From assembly GCF_039614845.1 (NCBI RefSeq), contig NZ_JBDIML010000009.1, positions 40,768-104,767 of the forward strand: a DNA stretch of 64,000 nucleotides. The letters are read 5' to 3'. The stretch comes from Ornithinibacillus xuwenensis. GTDB taxonomy: Bacteria; Bacillota; Bacilli; Bacillales; Amphibacillaceae. The translations under genes were made by a program, and so were the position numbers. This document shows, piece by piece, positions 18,558 through 26,791 of this stretch; within the stretch, counting starts at the first letter, position 1; each line of letters starts with the position of its first letter. The notes below the pieces were generated by a model. It was not told the DNA's origin. It ran no database searches and saw only the letters and a program-made list of their open reading frames with translations.

Positions 18558-19460
18558 ATGAAAACAACTAAAAAAACCTTCATTTGGTTACTTATTCTAA
18601 TCATTACGATCATCTGGGGATATGCATGGGTATTGATGAAGGCATCCCTTCAATTTGTAGGTCCATTCACTTTTTCTGCACTTCGTTTTGGAACAGGAAC
18701 GATTACTCTATTAGTTATTCTTGTAATCTTAAAGATTAAACTTCCACCAAAACAGTATGTAAAACCACTAGTGGTTGTTGGCTTGTTACAGACAACGATT
18801 GTTTTTCTTTTCGTTATGTATGGACTTCGATTTGTCGATGCTGGGAAATCTTCCATCATTCTCTACACGATGCCCATTTGGAGTAGCTTATTAGCAGCTA
18901 AGTTTCTTGACGAAAAGCTAACTCCTAAAAAGCTAATAGGACTTATAGTCGGAATGGTTGGCTTAGTACTTATTATTGGATGGGATTTCTTCCAAGCACA
19001 AAGCATCGATACGATTATTGGAGAATTACTCATTGTTATCGCTGCAATTTCTTGGGGAGCTTCCAATGTATATTACCGATTACGATTAAACCATCTTCCC
19101 AAATTACAAGTTTCTGCTTACCAAATGTTTTTTGGAACAATCGGTATTGTTGTAGCAGCTATGATAATGGAGTGGGGGCAACCAATTAATTGGAATGGTC
19201 AAAGTATATTTTATATTCTTTTTACTGGTGTATTAGCTTCTGCTTTATGCTTCACGATATGGTTTGTCATACTGAGTAAAATTGATATGGTATCTGCAAC
19301 ATTATCCACCTTACTTGTACCAGTGTTTGGATTGTCCTTTAGTTGGCTAGCACTAAGTGAAGCAATTACACCAAGTATTTTATATGGTTCTTTCTTTATC
19401 ATCGTAGGAATCACGATATCACAACTTACCGGAAGAAAAAGAAGCAATGCTAACCCATAA
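18558..19460 (+). CDS. EamA/DMT-family exporter
   Basis: A 300-residue polytopic membrane protein with ten predicted helices in two EamA repeats. Family patterns include IIWGYAWVLMKASLQFVGPFTFSALRF near the N-terminus, GKSSIILYTMPIWSSLLA, and a second repeat ending LVPVFGLSFSWLALSEAIT. The start follows GAGAGG. It is monocistronic; its stop codon lies in the loop of its own terminator. Substrate unknown; members export amino acids, metabolites or drugs. Confidence 0.9.
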   Translation: MKTTKKTFIWLLILIITIIWGYAWVLMKASLQFVGPFTFSALRFGTGTITLLVILVILKIKLPPKQYVKPLVVVGLLQTTIVFLFVMYGLRFVDAGKSSIILYTMPIWSSLLAAKFLDEKLTPKKLIGLIVGMVGLVLIIGWDFFQAQSIDTIIGELLIVIAAISWGASNVYYRLRLNHLPKLQVSAYQMFFGTIGIVVAAMIMEWGQPINWNGQSIFYILFTGVLASALCFTIWFVILSKIDMVSATLSTLLVPVFGLSFSWLALSEAITPSILYGSFFIIVGITISQLTGRKRSNANP

Positions 19461-19477
19461 TTAGCATTGCTTTTTTT
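19443..19477 (+). terminator. Terminator of the EamA gene
   Basis: AGCAATGCTA (19443-19452) pairs with TAGCATTGCT (19462-19471) and is followed by a run of T. Confidence 0.92.
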
Positions 19478-19501
19478 AACGTTATTAGTATGAATGAATG
19501 A

Positions 19502-20842
19502 TTAGAAAAACAATAATCCAATTGATATCGGAATGAAGCTCCAAAACAGAATCATCACACAGAATCCCATAATATCACGAACCTTTAATCCTGCAATGGC
19601 CAGAATTGGTAACGCCCAGAACGGCTGAACCATATTCGTCCAAGCATCTCCCCATGCAACCGCCATGGCTGTTTTCGCAGTATCCACATCTAGACCAATG
19701 GCAGCAGGAATCATGATATCGCCTTGAATTGCCCATTGGCCACCACCTGATGGAACAAAGAAATTTAAGATACCAGCACTGATAAAGCTTAACCACGGCA
19801 ATGTAAAATCATTTGAAATATTGACAAACCACATCGATAGTTGATCAGATAGACCGGAGCTAATCATCATACCCATTATCCCAGCATAAAAAGGAAACTG
19901 AACGATAATGCCTCCTGCATTTTTAACAGCATCTGTGGCACTATTTAAAAAGCGACGTGGTGTTCCATGAAACAGTATTCCGAAGAATAAAAAGATAAAG
20001 TTCACAATGTTAATATTTAAATTCAGACCATTTTGAACAAAGTGATAAAGAATGAAAGCTAATCCTAACAACCCAATTAAAATCGAAATAACTCTACTAT
20101 TTTCTAATCGCTCAGCTGGTGTACTTGTTTTTTCCTCTGCTTCTTCTACTTCTTCCTCTTCTATTACAGAAGCTTGGAGGTTCAACAATTCTGGATCAAT
20201 TTCTCCTACGTTACGAGTTGGTCTCATCAATAGTCTATTTAACAACGGTAGGGATATTAGTAGCGTTCCGACAATAAACAGATTATAACTGCTAAATAGT
20301 GTCTCTGTAACAGGAATAATTCCCATCGTTTCTTCCAGAAAATGACCTTGTGTTGCAATGGTTAATGGAATAGAACCTGAAAATCCACCATGCCATAATA
20401 AGAAACCACTATAGGCACTTGCCATCAATAAACGATAATCAACTGATGGTACTCGTTTTGCAACGTGAATAGCCAATAGCGCCCCCACCACTAATCCAAA
20501 GCCATAATTTATTAAACAAGCAATGGAAGCAACAAATGTTACTAATAAAATTGCTTGCCCTGGTGTATTTGCTAGCTTACTAATTTTACCTAATAACCTT
20601 TTTACGATCGGACTATTTGCTAAAATGTACCCCGTAACCACTATCAGAGACATTTGCATCGCAAATTCTAGTAAGTTCCAAAAACCGCCTCCCCAAAATT
20701 CAACCATTTGAACTGGTGAATTATCAGTAAAAACGATACCAAGGATAAAAACAATAAATGTAAGAATAATTGCAAAAAGAAATGCATCTGGTAAGTACCT
20801 ACGCACCATGCGATCAAAGAAATTCGCAATCGAGCTCAGCAT
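19502..20842 (-). CDS. AtoE-like short-chain fatty acid transporter
   Basis: A 446-residue membrane protein with about twelve helices, of the AtoE (SCFA) family. Recognisable stretches are FFVPSGGGQWAIQGDIMIPAA and AWGDAWTNMVQPFWALPILAIAGLKVRDIMG, both highly conserved in AtoE. Known members import short-chain fatty acids such as acetoacetate or butyrate. A charged cytoplasmic insertion with a Glu-rich run (EEEEVEEAEEK) lies near residues 230-250. No atoD, atoA or atoB gene lies beside it, so it is not part of a complete acetoacetate operon here. It sits next to a decayed carrier and a tripartite carboxylate transporter. Confidence 0.88.
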   Translation of the reverse strand: MLSSIANFFDRMVRRYLPDAFLFAIILTFIVFILGIVFTDNSPVQMVEFWGGGFWNLLEFAMQMSLIVVTGYILANSPIVKRLLGKISKLANTPGQAILLVTFVASIACLINYGFGLVVGALLAIHVAKRVPSVDYRLLMASAYSGFLLWHGGFSGSIPLTIATQGHFLEETMGIIPVTETLFSSYNLFIVGTLLISLPLLNRLLMRPTRNVGEIDPELLNLQASVIEEEEVEEAEEKTSTPAERLENSRVISILIGLLGLAFILYHFVQNGLNLNINIVNFIFLFFGILFHGTPRRFLNSATDAVKNAGGIIVQFPFYAGIMGMMISSGLSDQLSMWFVNISNDFTLPWLSFISAGILNFFVPSGGGQWAIQGDIMIPAAIGLDVDTAKTAMAVAWGDAWTNMVQPFWALPILAIAGLKVRDIMGFCVMILFWSFIPISIGLLFF

Positions 20843-20980
20843 ATCCTATTACCTCCTCTTTAATAGATTAGATGTAGTATATTGTATTCGTTGGAGTAGG
20901 AATTATTCTATGAATACACTAAATAATATAACCAAAGAATGATTCGTCCATATGTTAGATTAAATTATTCCAATAATAAT

Positions 20981-21010
20981 AGCAATGTATCTACTATAGG
21001 ATACATTGCT
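20981..21010 (-). terminator. Hairpin behind the AEC carrier fragment
   Basis: AGCAATGTATC (20981-20991) pairs perfectly with GATACATTGCT (21000-21010). On the minus strand it runs into ATTATTATT. It is probably the surviving terminator of the broken carrier gene. Confidence 0.6.
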
Positions 21011-21054
21011 ATCAGGGCTGCTCCTTTAATAACCGAAGACTTTAATAACGCTTA

Positions 21055-21279
21055 TTATGATGAAACAAACCAAATTGGTAACGTAATAACACTTAGTAGT
21101 GTACTAACAAAAACAGTAGAAGCTACTAGATCTGGTTCGACATCAAATGCTACCGAAAACATGGTTGTATTTGATGCTGTAAGCATTTCGGATACGATAA
21201 TAATCACCGAAGCTAAAATCGTATCTTCAATACCCATCAAGTAAACAATTTCAAATGCAAGTAAAAACAAACTTATCAA
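21055..21279 (-). pseudogene. C-terminal fragment of an AEC-family carrier
   Basis: About 74 codons read on the minus strand give a protein-like sequence (SEMLTASNTTMFSVAFDVEP, then LVASTVFVSTLLSVITLP). This matches the last two helices of auxin-efflux-carrier/malate-permease proteins, where the P-T-A-S-N and STLLS-TLP motifs are conserved. Normal members have about 300 residues and nothing of the upstream part remains. No ribosome site precedes it; its beginning coincides with the terminator hairpin of the tct operon. I take it as a gene remnant left by deletion. Confidence 0.6.
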
Positions 21280-21315
21280 CTATTGTAGATAGCTACTACA
21301 GTTAATAAGTTTGTT
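21262..21315 (-). terminator. Terminator of the tct operon
   Basis: AACAAACTTATCAACT (21266-21281) pairs, with one mismatch, with AGTTAATAAGTTTGTT (21300-21315), with more pairing inside. On the minus strand it is followed by TTTTTAC. Confidence 0.75.
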
Positions 21316-21340
21316 AATAGAATTTCTATGTTTTTTACGA

Positions 21341-22828
21341 TTACGATGTTGCTTTGCGTTTTTTACGGAACTTACTCCACAATGGTAGAATTAATGCAAG
21401 TAGAGCAAGACCTAATAGTACGGCACTAATTGGTCGAGTGAAGAAAATGCTGAAATCCCCACTAGACATTTGTAGCCCTCGTCTAAATTCTACTTCTGCA
21501 ATTGGTCCAAGAACCAATCCAAGTATTACCGCGGCTAATGGAAACTTCATTTTATCTAAATAAAATCCAATTAGTCCAAATAAAAGCATAATCCATATAT
21601 CAAATATAGAGTTACGAACTGCGTATGTTCCAATTACACAAAAGATTACAATGAATGGCCCTAATACTTTGTATGGAACCTTCATTATTTTTGAGAATAT
21701 ACGAATAAATGGTTTAGACAAGACCAAGATTAATAGATTGACTAATAATAATGAAATAAAGATTGTATAAACTAAATCTGGTGAATCCTTAATTAACATC
21801 GGACCTGGTTGCATTCCGTGCATAACAAATGCACCTAGGATAATGGCAGTCGTTGCACTTCCAGGGATTCCAAGTGATAGTAATGGAACCATCGCGCCCA
21901 TCGCCGCAGCATTATTTGCTGATTCAGGTGCTGCAATCCCTTCCGGTACTCCTGTACCGAATTCTTTCGGATTTTTAGACCAGCGAGTTGCTTCACTATA
22001 GCTCACCATCGAGGCTGTAGTAGCTCCAACACCAGGTAGAATTCCGATTGTAATACCTAAAATAGAAGAACGAAGAATCGTACCTTTAATTCGATTAAAA
22101 ATCGTACTATCAAATATTTTTGTCTTAAACTTTTGCATTTGTTGCTTAATCGTATGATCTTCTTTACTTTTTCTTAGAACCTCCGATACAGCGAATAAGC
22201 CAATTAAGACTGGGATAAGATCAATACCACTTAATAGCTCTAATGAACCAAATGTAAATCGCTCTGCTCCTGTCATCGGATCCATTCCGATTGTTGCAAT
22301 AAATAATCCTAATGCAACCCCAATAAAGCCTTTAATTAAATCACCACCACTTAGTGATACAACAACTGTTAGTCCAAGGACTGCTAATGCAAAGTATTCC
22401 GGTGAAGAAAAACTAAGTGCAAACGAAGCAAGTAATGGTGTTAAGAATATAAGACATAGTACACCAAGTGTACCACCTGTAACCGAACTAAATATTCCAA
22501 TACCTAATGCTTGGCCCGCTTTTCCTTTTTGGGCCATCGGATAACCATCCAGAACGGTTGCAACCGCTTCTGGTGTTCCTGGTGTACGGAAAAGTATGGC
22601 ACTAATCAGGCCAGAAAAAACAGATGATGCATAAATAGTTGTTAATAATATAAAGGCTGGAATAGCATCTAATCCATATGAAATTGGAAGTAAGATAATA
22701 ACAAGCATCGTACCACTAATTCCCGGTAGGGCTCCACCCAGGAATCCTATTAATGTTGCAGCAAATAATATTAATAAAGGAATTGGTTGAAACATATTTT
22801 CAATCCCTAATAACAATCCTTCAACCAT
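21341..22828 (-). CDS. tctA: Tripartite tricarboxylate transporter, large permease TctA
   Basis: A 495-residue protein with about twelve membrane helices, the main channel of a TTT-family secondary importer driven by an ion gradient. The family repeats are visible as GFLGGALPGISGTMLVIILLPISYG near residue 30 and GITIGILPGVGATTASMVSYSEA near 260. It is the last gene of pdxA-tctC-tctB-tctA, 28 bases after tctB. TTT systems carry citrate, tartrate, other carboxylates and aromatic acids. With PdxA nearby the substrate is probably a hydroxy-acid, but this is inference. Confidence 0.95.
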   Translation of the reverse strand: MVEGLLLGIENMFQPIPLLILFAATLIGFLGGALPGISGTMLVIILLPISYGLDAIPAFILLTTIYASSVFSGLISAILFRTPGTPEAVATVLDGYPMAQKGKAGQALGIGIFSSVTGGTLGVLCLIFLTPLLASFALSFSSPEYFALAVLGLTVVVSLSGGDLIKGFIGVALGLFIATIGMDPMTGAERFTFGSLELLSGIDLIPVLIGLFAVSEVLRKSKEDHTIKQQMQKFKTKIFDSTIFNRIKGTILRSSILGITIGILPGVGATTASMVSYSEATRWSKNPKEFGTGVPEGIAAPESANNAAAMGAMVPLLSLGIPGSATTAIILGAFVMHGMQPGPMLIKDSPDLVYTIFISLLLVNLLILVLSKPFIRIFSKIMKVPYKVLGPFIVIFCVIGTYAVRNSIFDIWIMLLFGLIGFYLDKMKFPLAAVILGLVLGPIAEVEFRRGLQMSSGDFSIFFTRPISAVLLGLALLALILPLWSKFRKKRKATS

Positions 22829-22856
22829 TATTTACACTCCTTTCTCTACATCTTTC

Positions 22857-23381
22857 TTAATAAATCCAGAAGCTTAGTGTATGGAAAATCCCAATTCCTC
22901 GTGGGAATGGAATTCCTAAGACATAGATAAATAATACGACGAAGATAACCGTACTAATAACCGTTGAAAGTATTAGCATCATCTTCTTTCTCATTCCTAG
23001 AAGCCAAGCTGTAAACAAGAATAAGAGTGGCGTAGCAAAAAGGAAGCCGATAACCTGCAATAATGCAACATAGATGGCCATCGCAATCAAAATATACCAA
23101 TGACTGCCCTTTAGCCCTTCATTAGCTCTTCCTTCAACTTGCGGTAGTTCTTCTCCATCATCCGTATTTTCATCTGAAGCAATAGCACTTTTTTTGCTTT
23201 CTAGTATTGTTTTGATTACCTGAAGAATACCCATGATTAGCATAAAAACTAATATAATAGTTGGCCATTCTGCTGAACCAATGATGGTAGATGTTCTAGA
23301 ATCTGGAATTTGCAATGCAATAACTAAGAAAAACACAGAAAACAGAATTGTAATAACGCCCAATACCAAATTTGATTTCAT
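22857..23381 (-). CDS. tctB: Tripartite tricarboxylate transporter, small permease TctB
   Basis: A 174-residue membrane protein with four helices, the small subunit of the TTT importer. I start at 23381 (MKSNLVLGVITILF), where AAGGAGG stands at the right distance. A longer frame upstream would run through a hairpin and has no ribosome site. The central soluble loop (EDTDDGEELPQ-like, acidic) separates helices 2 and 3. It lies between tctC and tctA, with a G/C-rich hairpin in front of it. Confidence 0.92.
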   Translation of the reverse strand: MKSNLVLGVITILFSVFFLVIALQIPDSRTSTIIGSAEWPTIILVFMLIMGILQVIKTILESKKSAIASDENTDDGEELPQVEGRANEGLKGSHWYILIAMAIYVALLQVIGFLFATPLLFLFTAWLLGMRKKMMLILSTVISTVIFVVLFIYVLGIPFPRGIGIFHTLSFWIY

Positions 23382-23401
23382 TCTGCATTTCCTCCTTAAA
23401 A

Positions 23402-23428
23402 GAGGAGGGGGGATAATCCCCCCTCTTC
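23402..23428 (-). terminator. G/C hairpin between tctC and tctB
   Basis: GAGGGGGG (23405-23412) pairs perfectly with CCCCCCTC (23418-23425) around a 5-base loop. In the transcript it follows the binding-protein gene and ends just before the tctB ribosome site with CTTTTAA. It is probably a partial terminator or a 3'-end stabiliser for tctC mRNA. Confidence 0.65.
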
Positions 23429-23447
23429 CAAAAATCACTATTCTTTA

Positions 23448-24428
23448 TTATTCAATCTCTGCAATGATTTCTTTATATTTCTCAATATCTTGTTCTAATT
23501 TTTTCGTGAAGTCTTCAGAACCCATCCAACCATCACGAAGGTTTAGATAAGAATTAGCAGCGTATTCTTGATACTCTTCAGATTCCATTGCTTTTTTAGC
23601 AGCATCTTCTAATAAATCAACAATTTCTTGTGGCGCATCAGCAGGAATCATTAGATAACGCTCAACACCATCCGTTAAATCCCAACCTTTTTCAACTGTA
23701 GTTGGAACATCTGAGAAGTCCTCTAAACGTTCTTCAGCAAAGAATACTAATGGCGTAAATTCTCCCTCTTCGATGTAAGAAACTGTCGGGCCAACTTCCT
23801 CTAAAATTACATCAATATGTCCACCTAATAGATCAGAGTGCATGTTTCCTGCACCTTCCATTGGGATATAATTCATGTCAACGCCAGCCTCTTTAATGAA
23901 ACGACGTGCTGTAATTTCATCAATACCCATTGTACCAACTGCACCAAGATTCACTTCACCAGGATGTGCTTTTGCATATTCAATCAACTCATCAATGCTT
24001 TCAAACGTACCGTTTTTAACTTGTAGTGCATAAATATCACTTTGAATACGTGCAATCGGTTTCACTTTATCTAAACCGAACTGGTTTGTTCCAGCTGCAG
24101 TAGTTACCGCATAAGCAGAGTCACCGATTAGTGTATAACCATCTGCATCTTCTTGCATGGCATTTTGCATTGCAATAACACCAGATCCACCTTCTTGGTT
24201 AATAATATTGAAGTTTGCACCAAGATCCTCAGCCATTAGGTTTGTAATCGTACGTACGAAAGTATCTGTACCTCCACCTGGTCCGTGACCAACATAAACT
24301 TCAATATCTCTTTCTGGATAATCTTCTGTAGAAGCTTCTTCATTTTTAGACCCTGAGTTTGAGCATGCTGTCAAAACAATAAGTAATAAAGCGATTAATC
24401 CTACAAATAATGATTTCTTTTTAAACAT
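23448..24428 (-). CDS. tctC: Tripartite tricarboxylate transporter binding protein TctC
   Basis: A 326-residue extracytoplasmic binding lipoprotein of the Bug/TctC family. A signal peptide ends in lipobox VLTACSN, giving a lipid anchor at Cys22. The mature N-terminus DYPERDIEVYVGHGPGGGTDTFVR is the characteristic Bug-family ligand loop. ATRRFIKEAGVDMNYIPMEGAGN and GGHIDVILEE are further family marks. The start follows GGGGGAAAA. It is upstream of tctB and tctA and just after pdxA, so it delivers the substrate of this locus. Confidence 0.95.
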   Translation of the reverse strand: MFKKKSLFVGLIALLLIVLTACSNSGSKNEEASTEDYPERDIEVYVGHGPGGGTDTFVRTITNLMAEDLGANFNIINQEGGSGVIAMQNAMQEDADGYTLIGDSAYAVTTAAGTNQFGLDKVKPIARIQSDIYALQVKNGTFESIDELIEYAKAHPGEVNLGAVGTMGIDEITARRFIKEAGVDMNYIPMEGAGNMHSDLLGGHIDVILEEVGPTVSYIEEGEFTPLVFFAEERLEDFSDVPTTVEKGWDLTDGVERYLMIPADAPQEIVDLLEDAAKKAMESEEYQEYAANSYLNLRDGWMGSEDFTKKLEQDIEKYKEIIAEIE

Positions 24429-24466
24429 TCGGTTTTCCCCCTTGGAATAGTTGATAGTATGTTAAA

Positions 24467-25471
24467 TTAGTTTGAATAACCATTCATACGGACAGTCATT
24501 TTTATTGCTTCTTTTGTAGCTCCTGCATCTGCTTCACCTTTACCAGCGATGTCAAAAGCTGTGCCATGAGCAGGTGTTGTCAATGTAATTGGTAGTCCAC
24601 CACTCATCGTGACACCTCGATTAAAGCCTAGTAATTTCATTCCAGTTTGTGCCTGATCATGATACATTGCTAATAGGCAATCAAATGGATCTTTTTCCAA
24701 TCGTAAGAATAACGTGTCTGCTGGATAAGGCCCACTAACATTAATGCCTTCTGCTTGCATTTCCTTAATTGCTGGAATGATAAAGTCAATCTCTTCATTT
24801 CCTAGCATTCCACCTTCACCAGCGTGTGGGTTTAAGGCAGATACAACAATTTTGGGATTATCATAACCAGCGGTCTTTAATGTTTCATTAGCAAAGCGGA
24901 TACGCTGAACAATTTTTTCCTTCGTAATGTTTTCGCTTACATTTTTCAACGGAATATGTGAAGTTGCACGCGTAACCCATAAAGAATTCATTACATTGAC
25001 TTCACTAAATCCTTCCTTACATTCTAGTAGGTCTGCAAAGAAATGTAGCTCATCCTGGAAGTGATGTCCTCCACGGTGTAAAGCTTCTTTATTTAATGGC
25101 GCATACATAACTCCGTCGATTTTCTTCGTTTTTGCTAAATCTAGTACATACTTTAGAGTCTCTCCAGTTACTTTCCCTGAATGAGGTGATAGCTTCCCTA
25201 GCTCATATTCACTAGGATCTAAGTTTTCTAGATTCACAAAATAGATTGTTCCTTGATTTCTTTCTGCTTGGTCAACATCCTCTATTTCAACCAAGTCCAA
25301 ATCTGCCCCCGCAATGGATTGGCCTTGTTGAAGGACACGCTTGTCTCCCACAATAACCCATGTTGCTAATTCTCGAATCTCTTGATCTTGAAATGCTTTA
25401 ACAATTAATTCTGGACCAATACCAGTTGCATCACCTAAAGTGACACCGATAATTAGGTTTTCATTTTTCAA
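24467..25471 (-). CDS. pdxA: PdxA-family 4-phospho-hydroxy-acid dehydrogenase
   Basis: About 334 residues of the PdxA family, NAD-dependent metal enzymes that oxidise and decarboxylate 4-phosphorylated hydroxy-acids. The metal-binding histidines are in HHFQDELHFFADLLE, ALNPHAGEGGMLGNEE and AMYHDQAQTGMKLLG. The glycine-rich GFNRGVTMSGGLP and TTPAHGTAFDIAGKGEAD motifs are intact. Bacilli normally make vitamin B6 by PdxST, so this copy is more likely the catabolic PdxA2 type acting on threonate or erythronate 4-phosphate. The usual companion DUF1537 kinase is not in the window. I choose the TTG at 25471, eight bases after GAGGT; a GTG at 25486 is also in frame. Confidence 0.88.
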   Translation of the reverse strand: MKNENLIIGVTLGDATGIGPELIVKAFQDQEIRELATWVIVGDKRVLQQGQSIAGADLDLVEIEDVDQAERNQGTIYFVNLENLDPSEYELGKLSPHSGKVTGETLKYVLDLAKTKKIDGVMYAPLNKEALHRGGHHFQDELHFFADLLECKEGFSEVNVMNSLWVTRATSHIPLKNVSENITKEKIVQRIRFANETLKTAGYDNPKIVVSALNPHAGEGGMLGNEEIDFIIPAIKEMQAEGINVSGPYPADTLFLRLEKDPFDCLLAMYHDQAQTGMKLLGFNRGVTMSGGLPITLTTPAHGTAFDIAGKGEADAGATKEAIKMTVRMNGYSN

Positions 25472-25541
25472 TGTAGCGTACCTCACAATCGTTGTTTTTT
25501 CTAAACCTTCATTAGGTGTTTCTCAATAAAGCGGAAGTTTC

Positions 25542-25556
25542 TGTGATTTTTAAACA
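25542..25556. promoter_or_regulatory. Candidate DeoR-type operator before pdxA
   Basis: TGTGATTTTTAAACA matches 13 of 15 positions of the 15-mer TGTTAATTTTAAACA found twice upstream of the deoR-type gene. It lies between the regulator gene and pdxA, in the likely pdxA promoter region. Confidence 0.5.
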
Positions 25557-25582
25557 TAATAGCAAGTATTAATATTCAAATT

Positions 25583-25596
25583 CGTATGCGTTTACA
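25583..25596 (-). promoter_or_regulatory. Candidate cre site before pdxA
   Basis: On the minus strand TGTAAACGCATACG matches the CcpA cre consensus except in the final base. It lies between the regulator gene and pdxA, suggesting catabolite repression of the pdxA-tct operon. Confidence 0.5.
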
Positions 25597-25602
25597 TTTT
25601 TG

Positions 25603-26367
25603 TTATTGTATATCCCCGAGAAGTATTTTCGTCTTCTCTTGATAAGCTTCTATAATGGAAGGATCTGTATTCCTATCGGTAATAATTCCTTCAATTTCTG
25701 TAAAACTACATACTTTTGAAAAAGCTTTTTTATTAAATTTGCTATTATCTGCTAATAACCATGTTCTTTCAGCAGCGTTAACCATCAACTGCTTAATCAT
25801 AGACTTTTCAAAGGTTGGTGCACTCACTCCACTTTCTAAATCTATTGCGTGAGCACCAAGGAAGAAGATGTCGGCATATATAATCTCGAGCATTTTCTGT
25901 GTAGCTGACCCATATAACGCGCCTATCCCTTGCTGCAATTCACCACCAGTAACAATTACTTTATTCGAACTGTCTAATAACTCGTTGGCAATGTTGACAT
26001 CATTGGTTACTATTGTTAAGTCGCTTCGGGGTTTTAGTAATCTAGCTAATTCTAAAGTAGTTGTTCCCGAGTCTAATATAATAGTAAAATTTTCCTCTAT
26101 TAAGGGTAGAGCTTTTGATGCAACCGCTTTCTTTTGTTCGTTATTTTTAGTGGCTTTCGAAGAATATGGGACTTCTTCCGCAAGCATTTCAAGCGAAACC
26201 GCTCCTCCATGCGTACGAATGACTTTGCCTTTTGCTTCTAATTCCTTTAAATCTCTTCGAATTGTCATTGATGATACATCCAACTGTTGAGAAACTTCCT
26301 CGATATCAATCTTTTTATTGACTAAAATCTGTTGTTCTAACCATTTTCTTCTCTCAATTGGGAACAC
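25603..26367 (-). CDS. DeoR-family transcriptional regulator
   Basis: A 254-residue DeoR/GlpR-type repressor. An N-terminal winged helix (about 5-57, IEEVSQQLDVSSMTIRRDLKELEAKGKVIRTHGG) carries the DeoR recognition-helix signature. The C-terminal DeoRC domain (about 75-230) has the phosphosugar-binding signatures ILDSGTTTLELARLL, IVTNDVNIANEL and VTGGELQQGIGALYG. It lies directly upstream of pdxA-tctCBA on the same strand and most likely controls it in response to a phosphorylated intermediate. Repeated palindromes upstream of it and before pdxA are candidate operators. It starts at GTG. Confidence 0.92.
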   Translation of the reverse strand: MFPIERRKWLEQQILVNKKIDIEEVSQQLDVSSMTIRRDLKELEAKGKVIRTHGGAVSLEMLAEEVPYSSKATKNNEQKKAVASKALPLIEENFTIILDSGTTTLELARLLKPRSDLTIVTNDVNIANELLDSSNKVIVTGGELQQGIGALYGSATQKMLEIIYADIFFLGAHAIDLESGVSAPTFEKSMIKQLMVNAAERTWLLADNSKFNKKAFSKVCSFTEIEGIITDRNTDPSIIEAYQEKTKILLGDIQ

Positions 26368-26394
26368 TCAACTTCAACTCACTTACTATAAATT

Positions 26395-26409
26395 TGTTAA
26401 TTTTAAACA
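26395..26409. promoter_or_regulatory. Candidate DeoR-type operator 1
   Basis: TGTTAATTTTAAACA, a near-palindrome with arms TGTT and AACA, lies just upstream of the regulator start. An identical 15-mer is at 26625-26639. Confidence 0.5.
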
Positions 26410-26530
26410 ACCACTCTTGTTATATTATGTTTTAGTTGTTCATAATTGTCAATATATTTTTAGGAATTTTATAAAAAACAATCGAACATTGTCGATTACC
26501 TGTATTTAGAAGTTATTTTTACATTGTCAA

Positions 26531-26545
26531 TGTTAATAATTAACA
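26531..26545. promoter_or_regulatory. Candidate DeoR-type operator 2
   Basis: TGTTAATAATTAACA is an exact inverted repeat (arms TGTTAAT and ATTAACA around one base) of the same design as the sites at 26395 and 26625. Confidence 0.45.
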
Positions 26546-26624
26546 ATCCTGCCACTTTTATACCTTGGGAATATATTCTTTTTACGGATAAAACACTATC
26601 TTACGCTCTATACAATAACCACGA

Positions 26625-26639
26625 TGTTAATTTTAAACA
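26625..26639. promoter_or_regulatory. Candidate DeoR-type operator 3
   Basis: TGTTAATTTTAAACA, identical over 15 bases to the site at 26395-26409. Confidence 0.5.
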
Positions 26640-26714
26640 TGATGATGTTAAAGCTAATCAAGAGTACTGTAAAATTGTAATGAATTATTAGGAAGTAGAA
26701 ACTGTTTATCTCCA

Positions 26715-26757
26715 TTTAAAAAAGACTAAAAACGATAGATTTATCGTTTTTAGTCTT
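26715..26757 (-). terminator. Terminator after the alpha-glucosidase gene
   Basis: A perfect 16-bp stem (26722-26737 with 26742-26757) with a 4-base loop, followed on the minus strand by TTTAAAT. Confidence 0.88.
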
Positions 26758-26791
26758 CAGCATTTCTCCTCGATAAGGTCACAGAATTTAT

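Larger units (their letters stand above)
26410..26714. other. Long AT-rich control region upstream of the DeoR-type gene
   Basis: No gene is visible. The region holds two more palindromic operator-like sites (26531-26545 and 26625-26639) and must contain the promoter of the regulator. The rest shows nothing I can name. Confidence 0.4.
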
